NCBI RefSeq assembly: GCF_024213665.1
Contig: NZ_JANAVP010000002.1
Coordinates: 68,021 to 132,020 of the forward strand
DNA length: 64,000 nucleotides
Direction of reading: 5' to 3'
Source of the DNA: Streptomyces sp. A3M-1-3
Lineage (GTDB): Bacteria > Actinomycetota > Actinomycetes > Streptomycetales > Streptomycetaceae
Shown: piece by piece, positions 36,117 to 49,775 of the stretch
How positions within the stretch are numbered: position 1 is the stretch's first letter
Layout of the letters: each line of letters opens with the position of its first letter
Made by a program: the position numbers and the translations under genes
Notes under the pieces: model-generated
The model's input: only the letters and a program-made list of their open reading frames with translations
Database searches by the model: none
Told to the model about the DNA's origin: nothing

Positions 36117-38261
36117 TCAGCCGATGTCCGGGGGGTCGATCCTGATGCGTACGGGATCTTCTCCCGCACGCGCCAGCCGTGCCGCCTGCGCCGACTTGAG
36201 GGCGGCGGCCAGCGCGGCGCCGCTCCCCGGCGGTACGCGGAGCAGTGCCCGCTCCCATACCTCCCCCGGCGGAGGATCGCCGGGCCTGCGGGGTCTGGCC
36301 GGGTCCACGACAGGCAGCGGTACCGGGCCCAGTACCTCGGCGTCCCGGGGTAGTTCGGCGGACGCGAGGAACGCCGCCAGGGCCTCCGGGCGGCCGGACA
36401 CCGCCGCCATCCGGGAGACGGGCGGGAAGCCCAGCTCGGCCCGCTCCGCCAGCTCCCGCACCGCGTGCCCCACCGGATCCCAGCGCACCAGTGCCTGGAC
36501 GGGCCGCAGCGTCGGCTCGGCGACCACCACGACCGTGCCGCCCTCGCCCTGTCCCCGTACCAGCGAGGCCGCCCCGATCCAGCGCCGCAGCGCCTCCTCC
36601 CCCGCCCGGAGGTCCGGCCGCCCGAGCATCGCCCAGCCGTCGAGCAGCAGCGCGGCCGCGTAGCCGCCCTCGGCGACCGGCTCCGCACCCGGCGTGCTGA
36701 CCACGAGCGCCGGGCCGGCCGGCACGGTGTCCAGTACATGCTCGCGCCCGGACGTACGCACCGGAACCGCCGGGAACGCCCGCCCCAGCTCCTCCGCGGT
36801 CCTTCGGGCCCCCACGACCTGCGCCCGCAGCCGGGTGCTTCCGCACTCCGGGCACGCCCGGCCGGACTCCGACCGCCCGCACCATCCGCAGTGCAGGGTC
36901 CGCTCGTCGGGTGCCTCCAGCGGTCCCGCGCAGTGCGCGCAGCGCGCCGGCGTGCGACAGCGCTCGCAGGCAAGCCTCGGCACGTACCCCCGGCGCGGTA
37001 CCTGCACCAGCACCGGGCCGGTCTTCAGCCCCTCCCGTACGGTCTGCCAGGCGAGGCTCGGCAGTCGTGCGGCCCGGGCCGCCTCGTCCCGCGCCAGCTC
37101 GCCGTCGCCGACGGTACGGATCACCGGTGCGGCGGCCCGCACCTTGTCGCGATCGGCGGCCAGCGGCAGGGCCCAGCCGGTCTCGACGAGTTGGGCGGCC
37201 TCCACCGTGCAGGTCGTACCGCCGAGCAGGAAGCCGCACTTGTCGGTGGCCGCGCGCAGCAGCAGTACCTCGCGGGCGTGCGGCAGCGGCGCGTGCGGCT
37301 CGCTGTGGCTGGAGTCGCCGTCGTCCCAGATGGCGACCAGCCCGAGGTCGCGCACCGGGGCGAACATCGCGGCCCGGGTGCCGACCACCGCCCGCACCGA
37401 GCCCCGCCGTACGGCGAGCCACTGCCGGTAGCGCTTCTCCGGGCCGGCCTCGGCGGTGAGCAGTGCGTGCCGCCCCGCGCCCAGCACCTCGGTGAGCGCG
37501 GCGTCCAGCCGCGCGGCCGTCCGCCCGTCGGGGACGACGACCAGCGCTCCCCGCCCGGAGGACAGCGTCGCCGCGACGGCCAGGGCCAGTTCCCCGGGCC
37601 AGTGCGGCCCCGGAAGGGCGGTCCACACGGCACGTGGGGCGCCGCCCCGGGCGAGCGCCTGGAGGAACGCCGGGCCCTTCGCGTACCGCTCCCAGGTGCC
37701 GGGAGAAGGGGCGGCGGGGGCGGGCAGCGGCTCCGGAGAGGGTTTCGACTCGGCGCGGGAGTTCCGCGGGGGTATGGCGAGCTGCAGTACGTCGGCGAGG
37801 CTGCCCGCGTACCGGTCGGCGACCGCGCGGGCAAGCGCCAGCAGCTCGGGGCCGAGGACCGGTTCCGGGGAGACGACTCCGGCCAGTGCCGCGAGCGGGC
37901 CGTCGTAGTCGGACTCGGCGCGGCGCTCGACAATGAACCCGTCGATCAGTCCGCCGCCCTCGCGGCGCCCCTCGCGCACCCGGTGTGCCCCGGCGCCGAA
38001 CCGTACTCGGACGCGGACGCCGGGCTGGGCGGCCTCGTCGAGGTCTGCCGGTACGGCGTAGTCGAAGAACTGGTCGAGGTGGAGCACGCCCTTGTTCACC
38101 AGCACACGGGCGACCGGCAGTTCACAGGCGAGTGCGGCGCCCCGCCAGGTGCGCGGCTTGGCCTTGGGCGCCTGCGCCTTGCGCACGGTCTCCCGGATGA
38201 GCGCAAGCTGCTCCGGCACCCCTGCGGCGGGGGCTTCGGGCTGCTCGTCGCTGCTGCTCAC
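36117..38261 (-). CDS. priA: Actinobacterial PriA-like primosome protein, helicase motifs degenerate
   Basis: A 714-residue PriA homologue for replication restart. The N-terminal 3'-end-binding domain (VNKGVLHLDQFFDYAVP) and the zinc-binding Cys pairs (CERC, CAHC, CGWC, CPEC) are clear. The helicase core is altered: the Walker A Lys-Thr is not found, and the DEEH box reads IWDDGDSSHSEPHAPLPH. This is typical of actinobacterial PriA, which probably acts structurally instead of unwinding DNA. GTG 38261 is chosen because AGGA lies eight bases upstream. A strong terminator separates it from metK. Confidence 0.9.
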   Translation of the reverse strand: MSSSDEQPEAPAAGVPEQLALIRETVRKAQAPKAKPRTWRGAALACELPVARVLVNKGVLHLDQFFDYAVPADLDEAAQPGVRVRVRFGAGAHRVREGRREGGGLIDGFIVERRAESDYDGPLAALAGVVSPEPVLGPELLALARAVADRYAGSLADVLQLAIPPRNSRAESKPSPEPLPAPAAPSPGTWERYAKGPAFLQALARGGAPRAVWTALPGPHWPGELALAVAATLSSGRGALVVVPDGRTAARLDAALTEVLGAGRHALLTAEAGPEKRYRQWLAVRRGSVRAVVGTRAAMFAPVRDLGLVAIWDDGDSSHSEPHAPLPHAREVLLLRAATDKCGFLLGGTTCTVEAAQLVETGWALPLAADRDKVRAAAPVIRTVGDGELARDEAARAARLPSLAWQTVREGLKTGPVLVQVPRRGYVPRLACERCRTPARCAHCAGPLEAPDERTLHCGWCGRSESGRACPECGSTRLRAQVVGARRTAEELGRAFPAVPVRTSGREHVLDTVPAGPALVVSTPGAEPVAEGGYAAALLLDGWAMLGRPDLRAGEEALRRWIGAASLVRGQGEGGTVVVVAEPTLRPVQALVRWDPVGHAVRELAERAELGFPPVSRMAAVSGRPEALAAFLASAELPRDAEVLGPVPLPVVDPARPRRPGDPPPGEVWERALLRVPPGSGAALAAALKSAQAARLARAGEDPVRIRIDPPDIG

Positions 38262-38284
38262 AGCCAAATTCCTACCAGACGCCA

Positions 38285-38334
38285 CTGACACCGACGGCCC
38301 CGGACCGATCCGGTCCGGGGCCGTCAGGTGTCAG
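38285..38334 (-). terminator. metK terminator
   Basis: Perfect 15-bp stem (38293-38307 with 38311-38325), three-base loop, extended by an outer CTGACACC/GGTGTCAG pair. It lies nine bases after the metK stop and before priA. Confidence 0.8.
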
Positions 38335-38343
38335 CAGGTGCGA

Positions 38344-39552
38344 CTACAGGCCGACTGCCCTGCGCAGCGCGTCCACGCGGTCGGTGCGCTCCCAGGTGAA
38401 GTCCGGCAGCTCGCGGCCGAAGTGGCCGTACGCAGCGGTCTGAGCGTAGATCGGACGCAGCAGGTCGAGGTCGCGGATGATCGCGGCCGGGCGGAGGTCG
38501 AAGACCTCGCCGATGGCGTTCTCGATCTTCTCCACCTCGACGGTGTTGGTGCCGAAGGTCTCGACGAACAGGCCCACCGGCTCGGCCTTGCCGATCGCGT
38601 ACGCCACCTGGACCTCGCAGCGCGCGGCGAGGCCGGCGGCTACGACGTTCTTGGCGACCCAGCGCATCGCGTACGCCGCCGAGCGGTCCACCTTGGACGG
38701 GTCCTTGCCGGAGAACGCGCCGCCACCATGACGGGCCATGCCGCCGTACGTGTCGATGATGATCTTCCGGCCGGTCAGACCGGCGTCACCCATCGGGCCG
38801 CCGATCTCGAAGCGCCCGGTCGGGTTGACCAGCAGCCGGTAGCCGTCGGTGTCCAGCTTGATGCCGTCGTCGAGCAGCGCCTTCAGCTCCGGCTCCACGA
38901 CGAACTCGCGGATGTCGGGAGCGAGCAGCGAGTCCAGGTCGATGTCGGACGCGTGCTGCGAGGAGACGACGACGGTGTCCAGGCGGACCGCCTTGTCACC
39001 GTCGTACTCGATGGTGACCTGGGTCTTGCCGTCCGGGCGCAGGTACGGGATGGTCCCGTTCTTGCGGACCTCCGAGAGCCGGCGGGAGAGCCGGTGCGCC
39101 AGGTGGATCGGCAGCGGCATCAGCGCGGGCGTCTCGTCGCACGCGTAGCCGAACATCAGGCCCTGGTCGCCCGCGCCCTGCTTGTCGAGCTCGTCCTCAT
39201 CACCCTCGACACGCTTCTCGTACGCCGTGTCGACGCCCTGGGCGATGTCGGGGGACTGCGCGCCGATGGACACCGAGACGCCGCATGAGGCGCCGTCGAA
39301 GCCCTTCTTCGAGGAGTCGTAGCCGATCTCGAGGATCTTCTCGCGCACGAGGGAGGCGATCGGCGCGTACGCCTTCGTCGTCACCTCACCGGCGATGTGC
39401 ACCAGACCAGTGGTGATCAAGGTCTCGACGGCGACGCGGGAAGTCGGGTCCTCGCGGAGGAGCGCGTCGAGGATCGTGTCGCTGATCTGGTCAGCGATCT
39501 TGTCGGGGTGGCCCTCGGTGACAGACTCCGAGGTGAACAGGCGGCGGGACAC
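38344..39552 (-). CDS. metK: S-adenosylmethionine synthetase
   Basis: MetK makes SAM from methionine and ATP. The 402-residue protein starts [20 protein letters not shown], and contains the signature [17 protein letters not shown] and the glycine-rich [19 protein letters not shown]. All expected Mg, K and phosphate contacts appear present. The GTG at 39552 has GGGAG five bases upstream. The 242 bp upstream to coaBC contain no recognisable riboswitch. SAM level influences antibiotic production in this genus. Confidence 0.97.
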   Translation of the reverse strand: MSRRLFTSESVTEGHPDKIADQISDTILDALLREDPTSRVAVETLITTGLVHIAGEVTTKAYAPIASLVREKILEIGYDSSKKGFDGASCGVSVSIGAQSPDIAQGVDTAYEKRVEGDEDELDKQGAGDQGLMFGYACDETPALMPLPIHLAHRLSRRLSEVRKNGTIPYLRPDGKTQVTIEYDGDKAVRLDTVVVSSQHASDIDLDSLLAPDIREFVVEPELKALLDDGIKLDTDGYRLLVNPTGRFEIGGPMGDAGLTGRKIIIDTYGGMARHGGGAFSGKDPSKVDRSAAYAMRWVAKNVVAAGLAARCEVQVAYAIGKAEPVGLFVETFGTNTVEVEKIENAIGEVFDLRPAAIIRDLDLLRPIYAQTAAYGHFGRELPDFTWERTDRVDALRRAVGL

Positions 39553-39794
39553 ATCGCTCCCTGGGGTTGCAGCGGCTGCTGGCTGATCATTGGTGGACCA
39601 GACCGGAGGCTGCGCCCGGCGTGGTTCCGTGACCAGTTTATCTGGCGCTTCCGTGCAGCGGACCACTCGTCTCGCTCCGTGGGAGCTCTGTGACCTGCGG
39701 CACTGAATTCTGCGGTACGACGATCGTGCCCGACAAGGGGGCGGATTGCCGCTCTTGCCCGATTGGAGACGCCCGGTAGAACGAATATAGAAAT

Positions 39795-41021
39795 TCACCC
39801 GAGCCGAGGCACCACGAGGTCCCAGACCGTGTCGGCGAGGTCCTCCTTGGGACCGAACGGGACGGGTGTCTCCTCGCCGTCGGCGGCGAGCACCACGGCT
39901 TCGCTCTCCTCCGAGCCGAACGTCTTGCGCTCCCCCACCTCGTTGACGACGAGCAGGTCGCAGCCCTTGCGGCGGAGCTTGTCCCGGCCGTTGGCGAGCA
40001 CGTTGTCGGTCTCCGCGGCGAAGCCGACGACGACCTGGCCGGGCCGCGCCCGCTCGGCGGAGATCTCGGCGAGGATGTCGGGGTTGCGCTCCAGGACGAC
40101 CGGCGCGGGTTCCTGTCCGTCCTCCTTCTTGATCTTGCCCTCGGCATAGCTGGCGGGCCGGAAGTCGGCCACAGCCGCGGCCATCACCACCACGTCGGCG
40201 TCCGCCGCCGCCTTGAGGACCGCCTCGCGCAGTTGCACGGCCGTGCCGACGCGGACGACGTCGGCGCCCGCCGGGTCCGGCAGTCCGGTGTTGGCCTCGA
40301 TCAGCGTGACCCTGGCGCCCCGGGCGACCGCCGTACGGGCGAGGGCGTAGCCCTGCTTGCCCGAGGAGCGGTTGCCCAGGTAGCGCACGGGGTCAAGCGG
40401 CTCACGGGTGCCGCCCGCGCTGATCACGACATGCCGGTCGGCGAGGTCCCGCGTGCCGGTGCCGCGCGCCAGCACCCGACGGCAGACCTCGAAGATCTCG
40501 TCCGGGTCGGGCAGCCGGCCCTTGCCGGTGTCGACGCCGGTCAGCCGCCCGACGGCGGGCTCGATCACGACCGCGCCACGGCGGCGCAGCGTCGCGACGT
40601 TCTCCTGAGTGGCGGGGTGTTCCCACATCTCGGTGTGCATCGCCGGCGCGAAGACCACCGGACAGCGCGCGGTGAGCAGCGTGTTGGTCAGCAGGTCGTC
40701 GGCGAGGCCGTGGGCGGCCTTGGCGAGCATGTCGGCGGTGGCGGGGGCGACCACCACCAGGTCGGCGCTCTGGCCGATCCGTACGTGCGGAACCTCGTGG
40801 ACGGCGTCCCAGACCCCGGTCGAGACGGGGTGGCCGGAGAGCGCGGACCAGGTCGCCGCCCCGACGAACTGCAGCGCCGAGTCCGTCGGCACCACCCGTA
40901 CGTCGTGGCCCGACTCGGTCAGCCGCCGCAGCAGCTCGCACGCCTTGTACGCGGCGATGCCGCCACTCACCCCCAGTACGACTCTGCCCAGTACGGCCCT
41001 GTCGGCCTTCGGCTTGTCCAC
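39795..41021 (-). CDS. coaBC: Bifunctional CoaBC (phosphopantothenoylcysteine decarboxylase/synthetase)
   Basis: CoaBC converts 4'-phosphopantothenate to 4'-phosphopantetheine. The N-terminal flavoprotein decarboxylase (about 1-180) has [18 protein letters not shown], the catalytic-loop His in [19 protein letters not shown] and [13 protein letters not shown]. The synthetase half begins [18 protein letters not shown] and shows [15 protein letters not shown] and [13 protein letters not shown] 41021 with GGGGAG seven bases upstream gives 408 residues. It follows rpoZ on the same strand after a terminator hairpin. Confidence 0.95.
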   Translation of the reverse strand: MDKPKADRAVLGRVVLGVSGGIAAYKACELLRRLTESGHDVRVVPTDSALQFVGAATWSALSGHPVSTGVWDAVHEVPHVRIGQSADLVVVAPATADMLAKAAHGLADDLLTNTLLTARCPVVFAPAMHTEMWEHPATQENVATLRRRGAVVIEPAVGRLTGVDTGKGRLPDPDEIFEVCRRVLARGTGTRDLADRHVVISAGGTREPLDPVRYLGNRSSGKQGYALARTAVARGARVTLIEANTGLPDPAGADVVRVGTAVQLREAVLKAAADADVVVMAAAVADFRPASYAEGKIKKEDGQEPAPVVLERNPDILAEISAERARPGQVVVGFAAETDNVLANGRDKLRRKGCDLLVVNEVGERKTFGSEESEAVVLAADGEETPVPFGPKEDLADTVWDLVVPRLG

Positions 41022-41071
41022 TGCGTCTCCCCGCACTCGGCTGCGTACCCCCGCCTACCTATGACACACCA

Positions 41072-41127
41072 CAGGCCCGGCAGTCACTCCCCCTCGCTGA
41101 CGCTGGGAGGTGCCCCTGCCGGGCCTG
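41072..41127 (-). terminator. rpoZ terminator with a repeat in its loop
   Basis: Perfect 11-bp arms CAGGCCCGGCA (41072-41082) and TGCCGGGCCTG (41117-41127) enclose a 34-bp segment that is copy 2 of the small hairpin repeat. It starts 19 bp after the rpoZ stop. Confidence 0.7.
41086..41116. repeat. Small GC hairpin repeat, copy 2 (inside terminator loop)
   Basis: ACTCCCCCT, a short inner stem, then GGGAGGTGCCCC: the same layout as at 5021-5060 and 58817-58852. It fills the loop of the rpoZ terminator exactly, as if inserted there. Confidence 0.6.
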
Positions 41128-41146
41128 GATGAAGTAACTCTGACGC

Positions 41147-41419
41147 CTACTGGGCCGGGCCCTCGATGGCCTCGGAAGTCAGCAGACCCGCGTTGATCTC
41201 ACGCAGGGCGATCGAGAGCGGCTTCTCGTGGACGTGGGTGTCGACGAGCGGACCGACGTACTCGAGCAGACCCTCGCCGAGCTGCGAGTAGTACGCATTG
41301 ATCTGACGCGCACGCTTGGCCGCGTAGATCACGAGGCTGTACTTCGAGTCAGTTGCCTCGAGCAGCTCGTCGATCGGCGGGTTGATGATGCCCTCGGGCG
41401 CAGTGATGGAAGAGGACAC
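41147..41419 (-). CDS. rpoZ: RNA polymerase omega subunit
   Basis: The omega subunit helps fold and assemble beta-prime. The 90-residue actinobacterial form starts [16 protein letters not shown], with [20 protein letters not shown] and the family ARQINAYY; the tail [15 protein letters not shown] is conserved. The GTG at 41419 is preceded by GGAAGG. It lies 52 bp after gmk on the same strand, the standard gmk-rpoZ-coaBC order. Confidence 0.97.
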   Translation of the reverse strand: MSSSITAPEGIINPPIDELLEATDSKYSLVIYAAKRARQINAYYSQLGEGLLEYVGPLVDTHVHEKPLSIALREINAGLLTSEAIEGPAQ

Positions 41420-41471
41420 GCTCTAGCCTTCCGAAGAAACTTCAGGGAAATGCGGGAAAACAGACAAAAGA

Positions 41472-42035
41472 TCAAACAACTTGCATCAAGGCTAGCAGCT
41501 CACGGGCTACGTCCTCGACGGAGGTGTTGACCAGGGTGGTGTCGAACTCGGACTCGGCCGCGAGTTCGATCTTGGCGGCCCCGAGCCGGCGCTCGATCAC
41601 CTCGGGCGCCTCGGTGCCCCGGCCGGTGAGCCGGCGGACCAGCTCGTCCCAGCTCGGCGGCGCGAGGAAGACCAGCTGGGCCTCCGGCATGGACTCCCGG
41701 ACCAGCCGGGCACCCTGCAGGTCGATCTCGAGCAGCACAGACTCGCCGGCCTCCAGGTGCTCGAGTACCGCGCGCCTGGGCGTGCCGTAACGGTTGCCCG
41801 CGAACTCGGCCCACTCCAGCAGCTCACCGTTGGCGACCAGCTTGTCGAACTCCTCGTCCGTGACGAAGAAGTACTGGACGCCGTGACGCTCACCGGGGCG
41901 CGGCTTTCTGGTGGTGGCCGACACCGAGAGCCAAACCTCGGGGTGGACTTTGCGCATATGCGCGACGACCGTGCTCTTTCCCACCCCGGAGGGGCCGGAG
42001 AGCACGGTCAGCCGCGGACGAACCTCTGCTGCCAT
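41472..42035 (-). CDS. gmk: Guanylate kinase
   Basis: Gmk phosphorylates GMP to GDP. The 187-residue protein has the P-loop [12 protein letters not shown], the GMP-binding [19 protein letters not shown] and [12 protein letters not shown], and the lid region [18 protein letters not shown]. Length and motifs are typical. It sits between sIHF and rpoZ, in the same orientation, as in other actinobacteria. Confidence 0.97.
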   Translation of the reverse strand: MAAEVRPRLTVLSGPSGVGKSTVVAHMRKVHPEVWLSVSATTRKPRPGERHGVQYFFVTDEEFDKLVANGELLEWAEFAGNRYGTPRRAVLEHLEAGESVLLEIDLQGARLVRESMPEAQLVFLAPPSWDELVRRLTGRGTEAPEVIERRLGAAKIELAAESEFDTTLVNTSVEDVARELLALMQVV

Positions 42036-42074
42036 GGAGCAGATTATCCAGGTTCTCAGGGGTGCCTGAGAACG

Positions 42075-42398
42075 TCAGGCGGCACTGCCGCCGAACTCGC
42101 GCTCCAAGGAGGCGATCTGGTTGGATCCGAGGCCGCGCACACGGCGGCTTTCGGAGATGCCGAGTCGCTCCATGATCTGCTTGGCGCGGACCTTGCCCAC
42201 GCCCGGGAGCGACTCCAGGAGGGCGGAGACCTTCATCTTGCCGATGACGTCGTTCTCCTGGCCGTGCTTGATGACCTCGTGAAGGGAGGCGCCGGAATGC
42301 TTGAGTCGATTCTTCACCTCGGCCCGCTCCCGGCGAGCCGCGGCGGCCTTTTCGAGCGCGGCTGCGCGCTGTTCAGGGGTAAGGGGCGGAAGAGCCAC
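42075..42398 (-). CDS. sihF: Streptomyces integration host factor (sIHF/mIHF)
   Basis: A 107-residue nucleoid-associated protein of the actinobacterial IHF type, unrelated to HU-like IHF. The long N-terminal helix (RAAALEKAAAARRERAEVKN) is followed by the DNA-binding helix-two-turns-helix with LPGVGKVRAKQIMERLG and the end RVRGLGSNQIASLEREFG. It bends DNA, influences topoisomerase activity and affects sporulation and secondary metabolism. GTG 42398 has GAGGTG about nine bases upstream. It lies between pyrF and gmk; the 247 bp upstream probably hold its promoter. Confidence 0.95.
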   Translation of the reverse strand: MALPPLTPEQRAAALEKAAAARRERAEVKNRLKHSGASLHEVIKHGQENDVIGKMKVSALLESLPGVGKVRAKQIMERLGISESRRVRGLGSNQIASLEREFGGSAA

Positions 42399-42645
42399 GC
42401 CTACGTCACCTCGGATGTCGAACTGTCGGATACGGACCGGTGAGGAACCTGGTCGCCCCACACCGGGCGAGCAACGAGCACCCCATGTGCACGTTCGCTC
42501 TCGACGGAGACTAGCGGCCACAGGCGCTCCAGTCAGCGAGAAAAGACTAAAAGTCCTGGTCAGCATCGATCCAGCTGTACATTTCGGGCAAAATCACCCG
42601 GGATTCGAGCCAAGAAGTCCTCAAGCAGGCCGGTAACGCGCGGCG

Positions 42646-43485
42646 CTACGCGCCGTCGACCGCCTCGCGGACCTCGTCCGCGTACCGCGCCGCCGACTCA
42701 CGCAGGGCCGTCGCGTCCGGACCGTGGCGGAGTACGCCGCGGCTCACACTCGGCACCACGTTGCCCACCGCCGCGCCGAAGACGCCCGGCAGGTCGGCCG
42801 GCGTCGCGCCCTGGGCGCCGATGCCGGGGGCGAGCAGCGGGCCGTTGATGTTCAGGTCCGCGCCCGGGTCGCCGAGCGTCGCGCCGACCACGGCTCCGAC
42901 CGAGCCGAGCGGCTGCGCGCCCTCGTTCTCGGCGGCCATGTGGTCGAGCATCACCTGGGCCAGCGAGCGGCCGTCGGCGGCGGTCGAGCGCTGCACCTCC
43001 GCGCCCTCGGGGTTGGAGGTCAGGGCGAGGACGAAGACGCCGCAGCCGTTGATCACGGCCGCGTCCAGCGCCGGACGCAGCGAGCCGAAGCCGAGGTAGG
43101 GAGAGACGGTCACCGCGTCCGAGAAGAGCGGCGAGCCCTTGTGGAGGTAGGTCTCCGCGTACGCGCCCATCGTGGAGCCGATGTCACCGCGCTTGGCGTC
43201 CATCAGGACCAGCGCACCGGCTTCCCGCGCCTCCTCGACCGCCTTCTCCAGTACGGCGATGCCGCGCGAGCCGAAGCGCTCGAAGAACGCGGACTGCGGC
43301 TTGAGGACGGCGACCCGGTCGGCCAGCGCCTCGACGACCGTACGCGTGAATCGCTCCAGGCCCGCGATGTCGTCGTTCAGGCCCCAGGCCGCGAGCAGTG
43401 ACGCGTGCGGGTCGATACCGACGCAGAGCGGGCCGCGGGTGTCCATGGCGCGGCGCAGCCGGGCGCCGAAGGGTTCGGTGGTCAC
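42646..43485 (-). CDS. pyrF: Orotidine 5'-phosphate decarboxylase
   Basis: PyrF decarboxylates OMP to UMP, the last step of the pathway. The 279-residue protein is the long type 2 (actinobacterial) form: CVGIDPHASLLAAWGL near the start, the catalytic VLMDAKRGDIGSTMGAY, and PGIGAQGATPADLPGVFG near the end. Its GTG overlaps the pyrD stop (GTGA), so the two are coupled. It is the last gene of the pyrimidine operon. Confidence 0.97.
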   Translation of the reverse strand: MTTEPFGARLRRAMDTRGPLCVGIDPHASLLAAWGLNDDIAGLERFTRTVVEALADRVAVLKPQSAFFERFGSRGIAVLEKAVEEAREAGALVLMDAKRGDIGSTMGAYAETYLHKGSPLFSDAVTVSPYLGFGSLRPALDAAVINGCGVFVLALTSNPEGAEVQRSTAADGRSLAQVMLDHMAAENEGAQPLGSVGAVVGATLGDPGADLNINGPLLAPGIGAQGATPADLPGVFGAAVGNVVPSVSRGVLRHGPDATALRESAARYADEVREAVDGA

Positions 43486-44591
43486 GGGGTGGCCTTTCGG
43501 GTCTCGGCGCCGACGGCCTCGGCGAGGGTGGCGTACGGGGAGGCCTGCAGCCGCGCCGCCAGGCCCTTGTTGACGGCTCGGGCCCAGAAGGGGCCCTCGT
43601 AGACGAACGCGCTGTACCCCTGGACGAGGGTGGCGCCGGCCAGGATGCGCTGCCAGGCGTCCTCGGCGTTCTCGATGCCGCCCACCCCGACCAGGGTGAT
43701 CCCGCCGCCCACACGCCCGTACAGGCGCCGCAGGACCGCCAGGGAGCGTTCCTTGACGGGGGCGCCGGAGAGCCCGCCGGTCTCCTTGACCAGAGCCGCC
43801 TCGGACTTCAGGCCGAGGCCGTCGCGCGCGATGGTGGTGTTGGTGGCGATGACGCCGTCCAGAGCGAGTTCCACCGCGAGGTCCGCGACGGCGTCGATGT
43901 CCTCGTCCGCGAGGTCGGGCGCGATCTTGACCAGGAGCGGGACGCGGCGGTCGGTCACCGTACGGTCGGCGGCCTCGCGTACGGCGGTCAGCAGCGGGCG
44001 CAGCGACTCGGTGGCCTGGAGGTTGCGCAGGCCGGGGGTGTTCGGCGAGGAGACGTTGACGACGAGGTAGTCGGCGTGGGTGGCGAGGCGCTCGGTGGAG
44101 GTGACGTAGTCTCCGACCGCTTCGGCCTCGGGGACGACCTTGGTCTTGCCGATGTTGACGCCGACCGTCGTACGGAAGACGGGGTTACGGGTCGCCAGGC
44201 GCTCGGCGACGGCCGCCGAGCCTTCGTTGTTGAAGCCCATGCGGTTGATGAGCGCGCGGTCCGCCACCAGGCGGAACAGCCGCTTCTTGGGGTTGCCGGG
44301 CTGCGGCTGCGCGGTGACCGTGCCGATCTCGACATGGCTGAAGCCGAGCATGGCCATCCCGTCGACGGCGACCGCGTTCTTGTCGAAGCCGGCCGCGAGC
44401 CCGAACGGGCCGTGCATCCGCAGGCCCAGCGCCTCCGTACGCAGCGACTTGTAGCGCGGCGCGAGGACGGCCGCGATGAACGTCCGCAGTACGGGGACAC
44501 GGGCGGCGAGGCGGATCCAGCGGAAGGCCAGGTAGTGGGCCTGCTCGGGGTCCATCCGCTTGAAGACCAGGTTGAAGAAGAGCTTGTACAT
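43482..44591 (-). CDS. pyrD: Dihydroorotate dehydrogenase, class 2 (quinone)
   Basis: PyrD oxidises dihydroorotate to orotate, passing electrons to membrane quinone. The 369-residue class 2 enzyme has the N-terminal amphipathic helix ([19 protein letters not shown]), FMN contacts [14 protein letters not shown], the catalytic Ser region [15 protein letters not shown], and [20 protein letters not shown] 44591 is the natural start. A perfect palindrome lies between it and carB, so it may be read partly from its own promoter. It overlaps pyrF. Confidence 0.97.
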   Translation of the reverse strand: MYKLFFNLVFKRMDPEQAHYLAFRWIRLAARVPVLRTFIAAVLAPRYKSLRTEALGLRMHGPFGLAAGFDKNAVAVDGMAMLGFSHVEIGTVTAQPQPGNPKKRLFRLVADRALINRMGFNNEGSAAVAERLATRNPVFRTTVGVNIGKTKVVPEAEAVGDYVTSTERLATHADYLVVNVSSPNTPGLRNLQATESLRPLLTAVREAADRTVTDRRVPLLVKIAPDLADEDIDAVADLAVELALDGVIATNTTIARDGLGLKSEAALVKETGGLSGAPVKERSLAVLRRLYGRVGGGITLVGVGGIENAEDAWQRILAGATLVQGYSAFVYEGPFWARAVNKGLAARLQASPYATLAEAVGAETRKATP

Positions 44592-44632
44592 GGTGTGCCT
44601 TCTGGGCGAGGGGCGGGCGAGGTGCTCACGAA

Positions 44633-44662
44633 GAGGGGGACACCGCATGCGGTGTCCCCCTC
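44633..44662 (-). terminator. carB-pyrD intergenic terminator-like palindrome
   Basis: A 30-bp perfect palindrome (15-bp arms, GAGGGGGACACCGCA start) lies seven bases after the carB stop and before pyrD. It could terminate or attenuate the operon before pyrDF. Confidence 0.75.
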
Positions 44663-44669
44663 GTGCGCC

Positions 44670-47973
<3,304 letters not shown>

Positions 47974-47981
<8 letters not shown>

Positions 47982-49110
47982 GCTGGCCCTCCATGAGCTC
48001 TACGAAGCGGTCGAACAGGTACGCGGCGTCGTGCGGGCCCGCGGCCGCTTCGGGGTGGTACTGGACGCTGAATGCCGGCTGGTCGAGCAGCTGGAGGCCT
48101 TCCACCACGTTGTCGTTGAGACAGACGTGGGAGACCTCGGCCCGGCCGTAGGGCGTGTCGGAGACCTTGTCGAGCGGTGCGTCGACGGCGAATCCGTGGT
48201 TGTGCGCGGTGACCTCGACCTTGCCGGTCGTACGGTCCTGGACGGGCTGGTTGATGCCCCGGTGGCCGTACTTCAGCTTGTACGTGCCGAAGCCGAGCGA
48301 GCGGCCGAGGAGCTGGTTGCCGAAGCAGATGCCGAAGAGCGGGGTCTTGCGCTCCAGGACCGCCTTGATGACGGTGAGGTCGGCGGTGGCCGGGTCGCCG
48401 GGGCCGTTGGAGAGGAACACGCCGTCGGGGTTGACCGCGTACACCTCCTCCGCAGTGGCGGTGGCGGGCAGGACATGCACCTCGATGCCGCGCTCGGCCA
48501 TCCGGCGCGGGGTCATGCCCTTGATGCCGAGGTCTATGGCGGCGACGGTGAAGCGCTTGGTGCCGATCGCGGGGACGACGTACGCCTCGGTGGTCGCGAC
48601 CTCGGCGGAGAGGTTCGCGCCCACCATCTCGGCGCCCTGGCGCACCTTGGCGAGCAGCATGCCGTCGTCGGCGATCGCGTTGCCGGAGAAGATGCCGACG
48701 CGCATGGCGCCGCGCTCGCGCAGGTGGCGGGTGAGGGCGCGGGTGTCGATGCCGCTGATGCCGACGATGCCCTGGTGGACCAGTTCCTCGTCGAGCGAGC
48801 GCCGCGAGCGCCAGTTGGACGGGACGCGGGCGGGGTCACGCACCACGTACCCGGCGACCCAGATCTTCTTCGACTCGTCGTCCTCGTCGTTGACACCCGT
48901 GTTGCCCACGTGCGGGGCGGTCATCACGACGACCTGACGGTGGTACGACGGGTCGGTCAGGGTCTCCTGGTAGCCGGTCATGCCGGTGTTGAAGACCGCC
49001 TCGCCGAAGGTCTCCCCCACGGCCCCGTAGGCGCGGCCGCGGAAGCTGCGGCCGTCCTCCAGTACGAGTACGGCGGGAGTCTTGCCGGCTCCCCGGGTGG
49101 AGGTGGTCAT
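47974..49110 (-). CDS. carA: Carbamoyl phosphate synthase, small (glutaminase) subunit
   Basis: CarA hydrolyses glutamine and feeds ammonia to CarB. The 378-residue protein has the N-terminal CPSase domain ([36 protein letters not shown]) and a class I glutaminase domain with the nucleophile Cys in [15 protein letters not shown] and the His-Glu pair in [16 protein letters not shown] 49110 overlaps the stop of the PH-like gene (ATGA), and its end overlaps carB. Confidence 0.98.
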
Positions 49111-49775
49111 CGTGCGCCTTCCGTCGTGCTCTTCTGAGTGCTCAGCGTGCTGATGGTGCTGGTGGTGATCGCCTCGACCCAGGCGGCGTGCTCGGCCGCG
49201 CGGTCGGAGCGGAAGCCGGAGTCGATCAGCCGGTCGCCGTGCTGCCAGGTGACGATCAGCAGACCGCCCTCGGCGAGGACCTTCCCGGCGATGCCCTTGT
49301 CGAGCCTGGCCTCGCGCAGGGCCGCGGCCGGTACGAAGAAGTCGGCCGCCCCGGGGCGTACGACATCCAGGCCGGTGTCGGTCAGCGTCAGCTCGACGCG
49401 GCTGCGGGTGCCCAGGCCGTGCGCCACGATCCGGTCGAGCCACTGCCCCGCGGTCGTCGAGCCGTGGTAGCGGCCGTTGAGTGTGAGCAACGGCGGCTCG
49501 CCGCCTCCGTTGAGGGCGGTGGTGGGAGACGGGTGGGGCAGCCGGGCCTCGGGCAGGCCGTCCGGCCGGGTGATCAGCTCGGGCAGGTCGCCCTGCAGGG
49601 TGCCGCGCCACTTCCAGCCCTGGCGCATCAGCCAGTAGACGAGCGCGACGAAGAGCAGCAGCCCGACGACCCAGCCGATGCGCGCCGCCCAGTCGGTCAC
49701 CTCCGCCGACTTCTGCTCGGCGGCGACGGCGGCCTCGGTCGCCCCGGCGGCCAGATTGATCAGTGCAGGTGTCAC
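49107..49775 (-). CDS. Membrane-anchored PH-like-domain protein inside the pyrimidine operon
   Basis: A 222-residue protein of unknown role. One membrane helix ([18 protein letters not shown], about residues 33-50) is followed by a soluble domain with repeated beta-strands ([56 protein letters not shown]) that looks like a pleckstrin-type fold. It overlaps pyrC (GTGA) upstream and carA (ATGA) downstream, so it is strictly co-translated with them. I recall a gene in this slot in other Streptomyces, but no function is known. Confidence 0.75.
   Translation of the reverse strand: MTPALINLAAGATEAAVAAEQKSAEVTDWAARIGWVVGLLLFVALVYWLMRQGWKWRGTLQGDLPELITRPDGLPEARLPHPSPTTALNGGGEPPLLTLNGRYHGSTTAGQWLDRIVAHGLGTRSRVELTLTDTGLDVVRPGAADFFVPAAALREARLDKGIAGKVLAEGGLLIVTWQHGDRLIDSGFRSDRAAEHAAWVEAITTSTISTLSTQKSTTEGAR

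Noticed and set aside
36117..38261. Broken PriA helicase as a pseudogene
   Set aside because: Loss of helicase motifs is the normal state of actinobacterial PriA and the frame is intact.
39553..39794. SAM riboswitch upstream of metK
   Set aside because: No recognisable SAM-I or SAM-II core; only a promoter-like spacer is visible.
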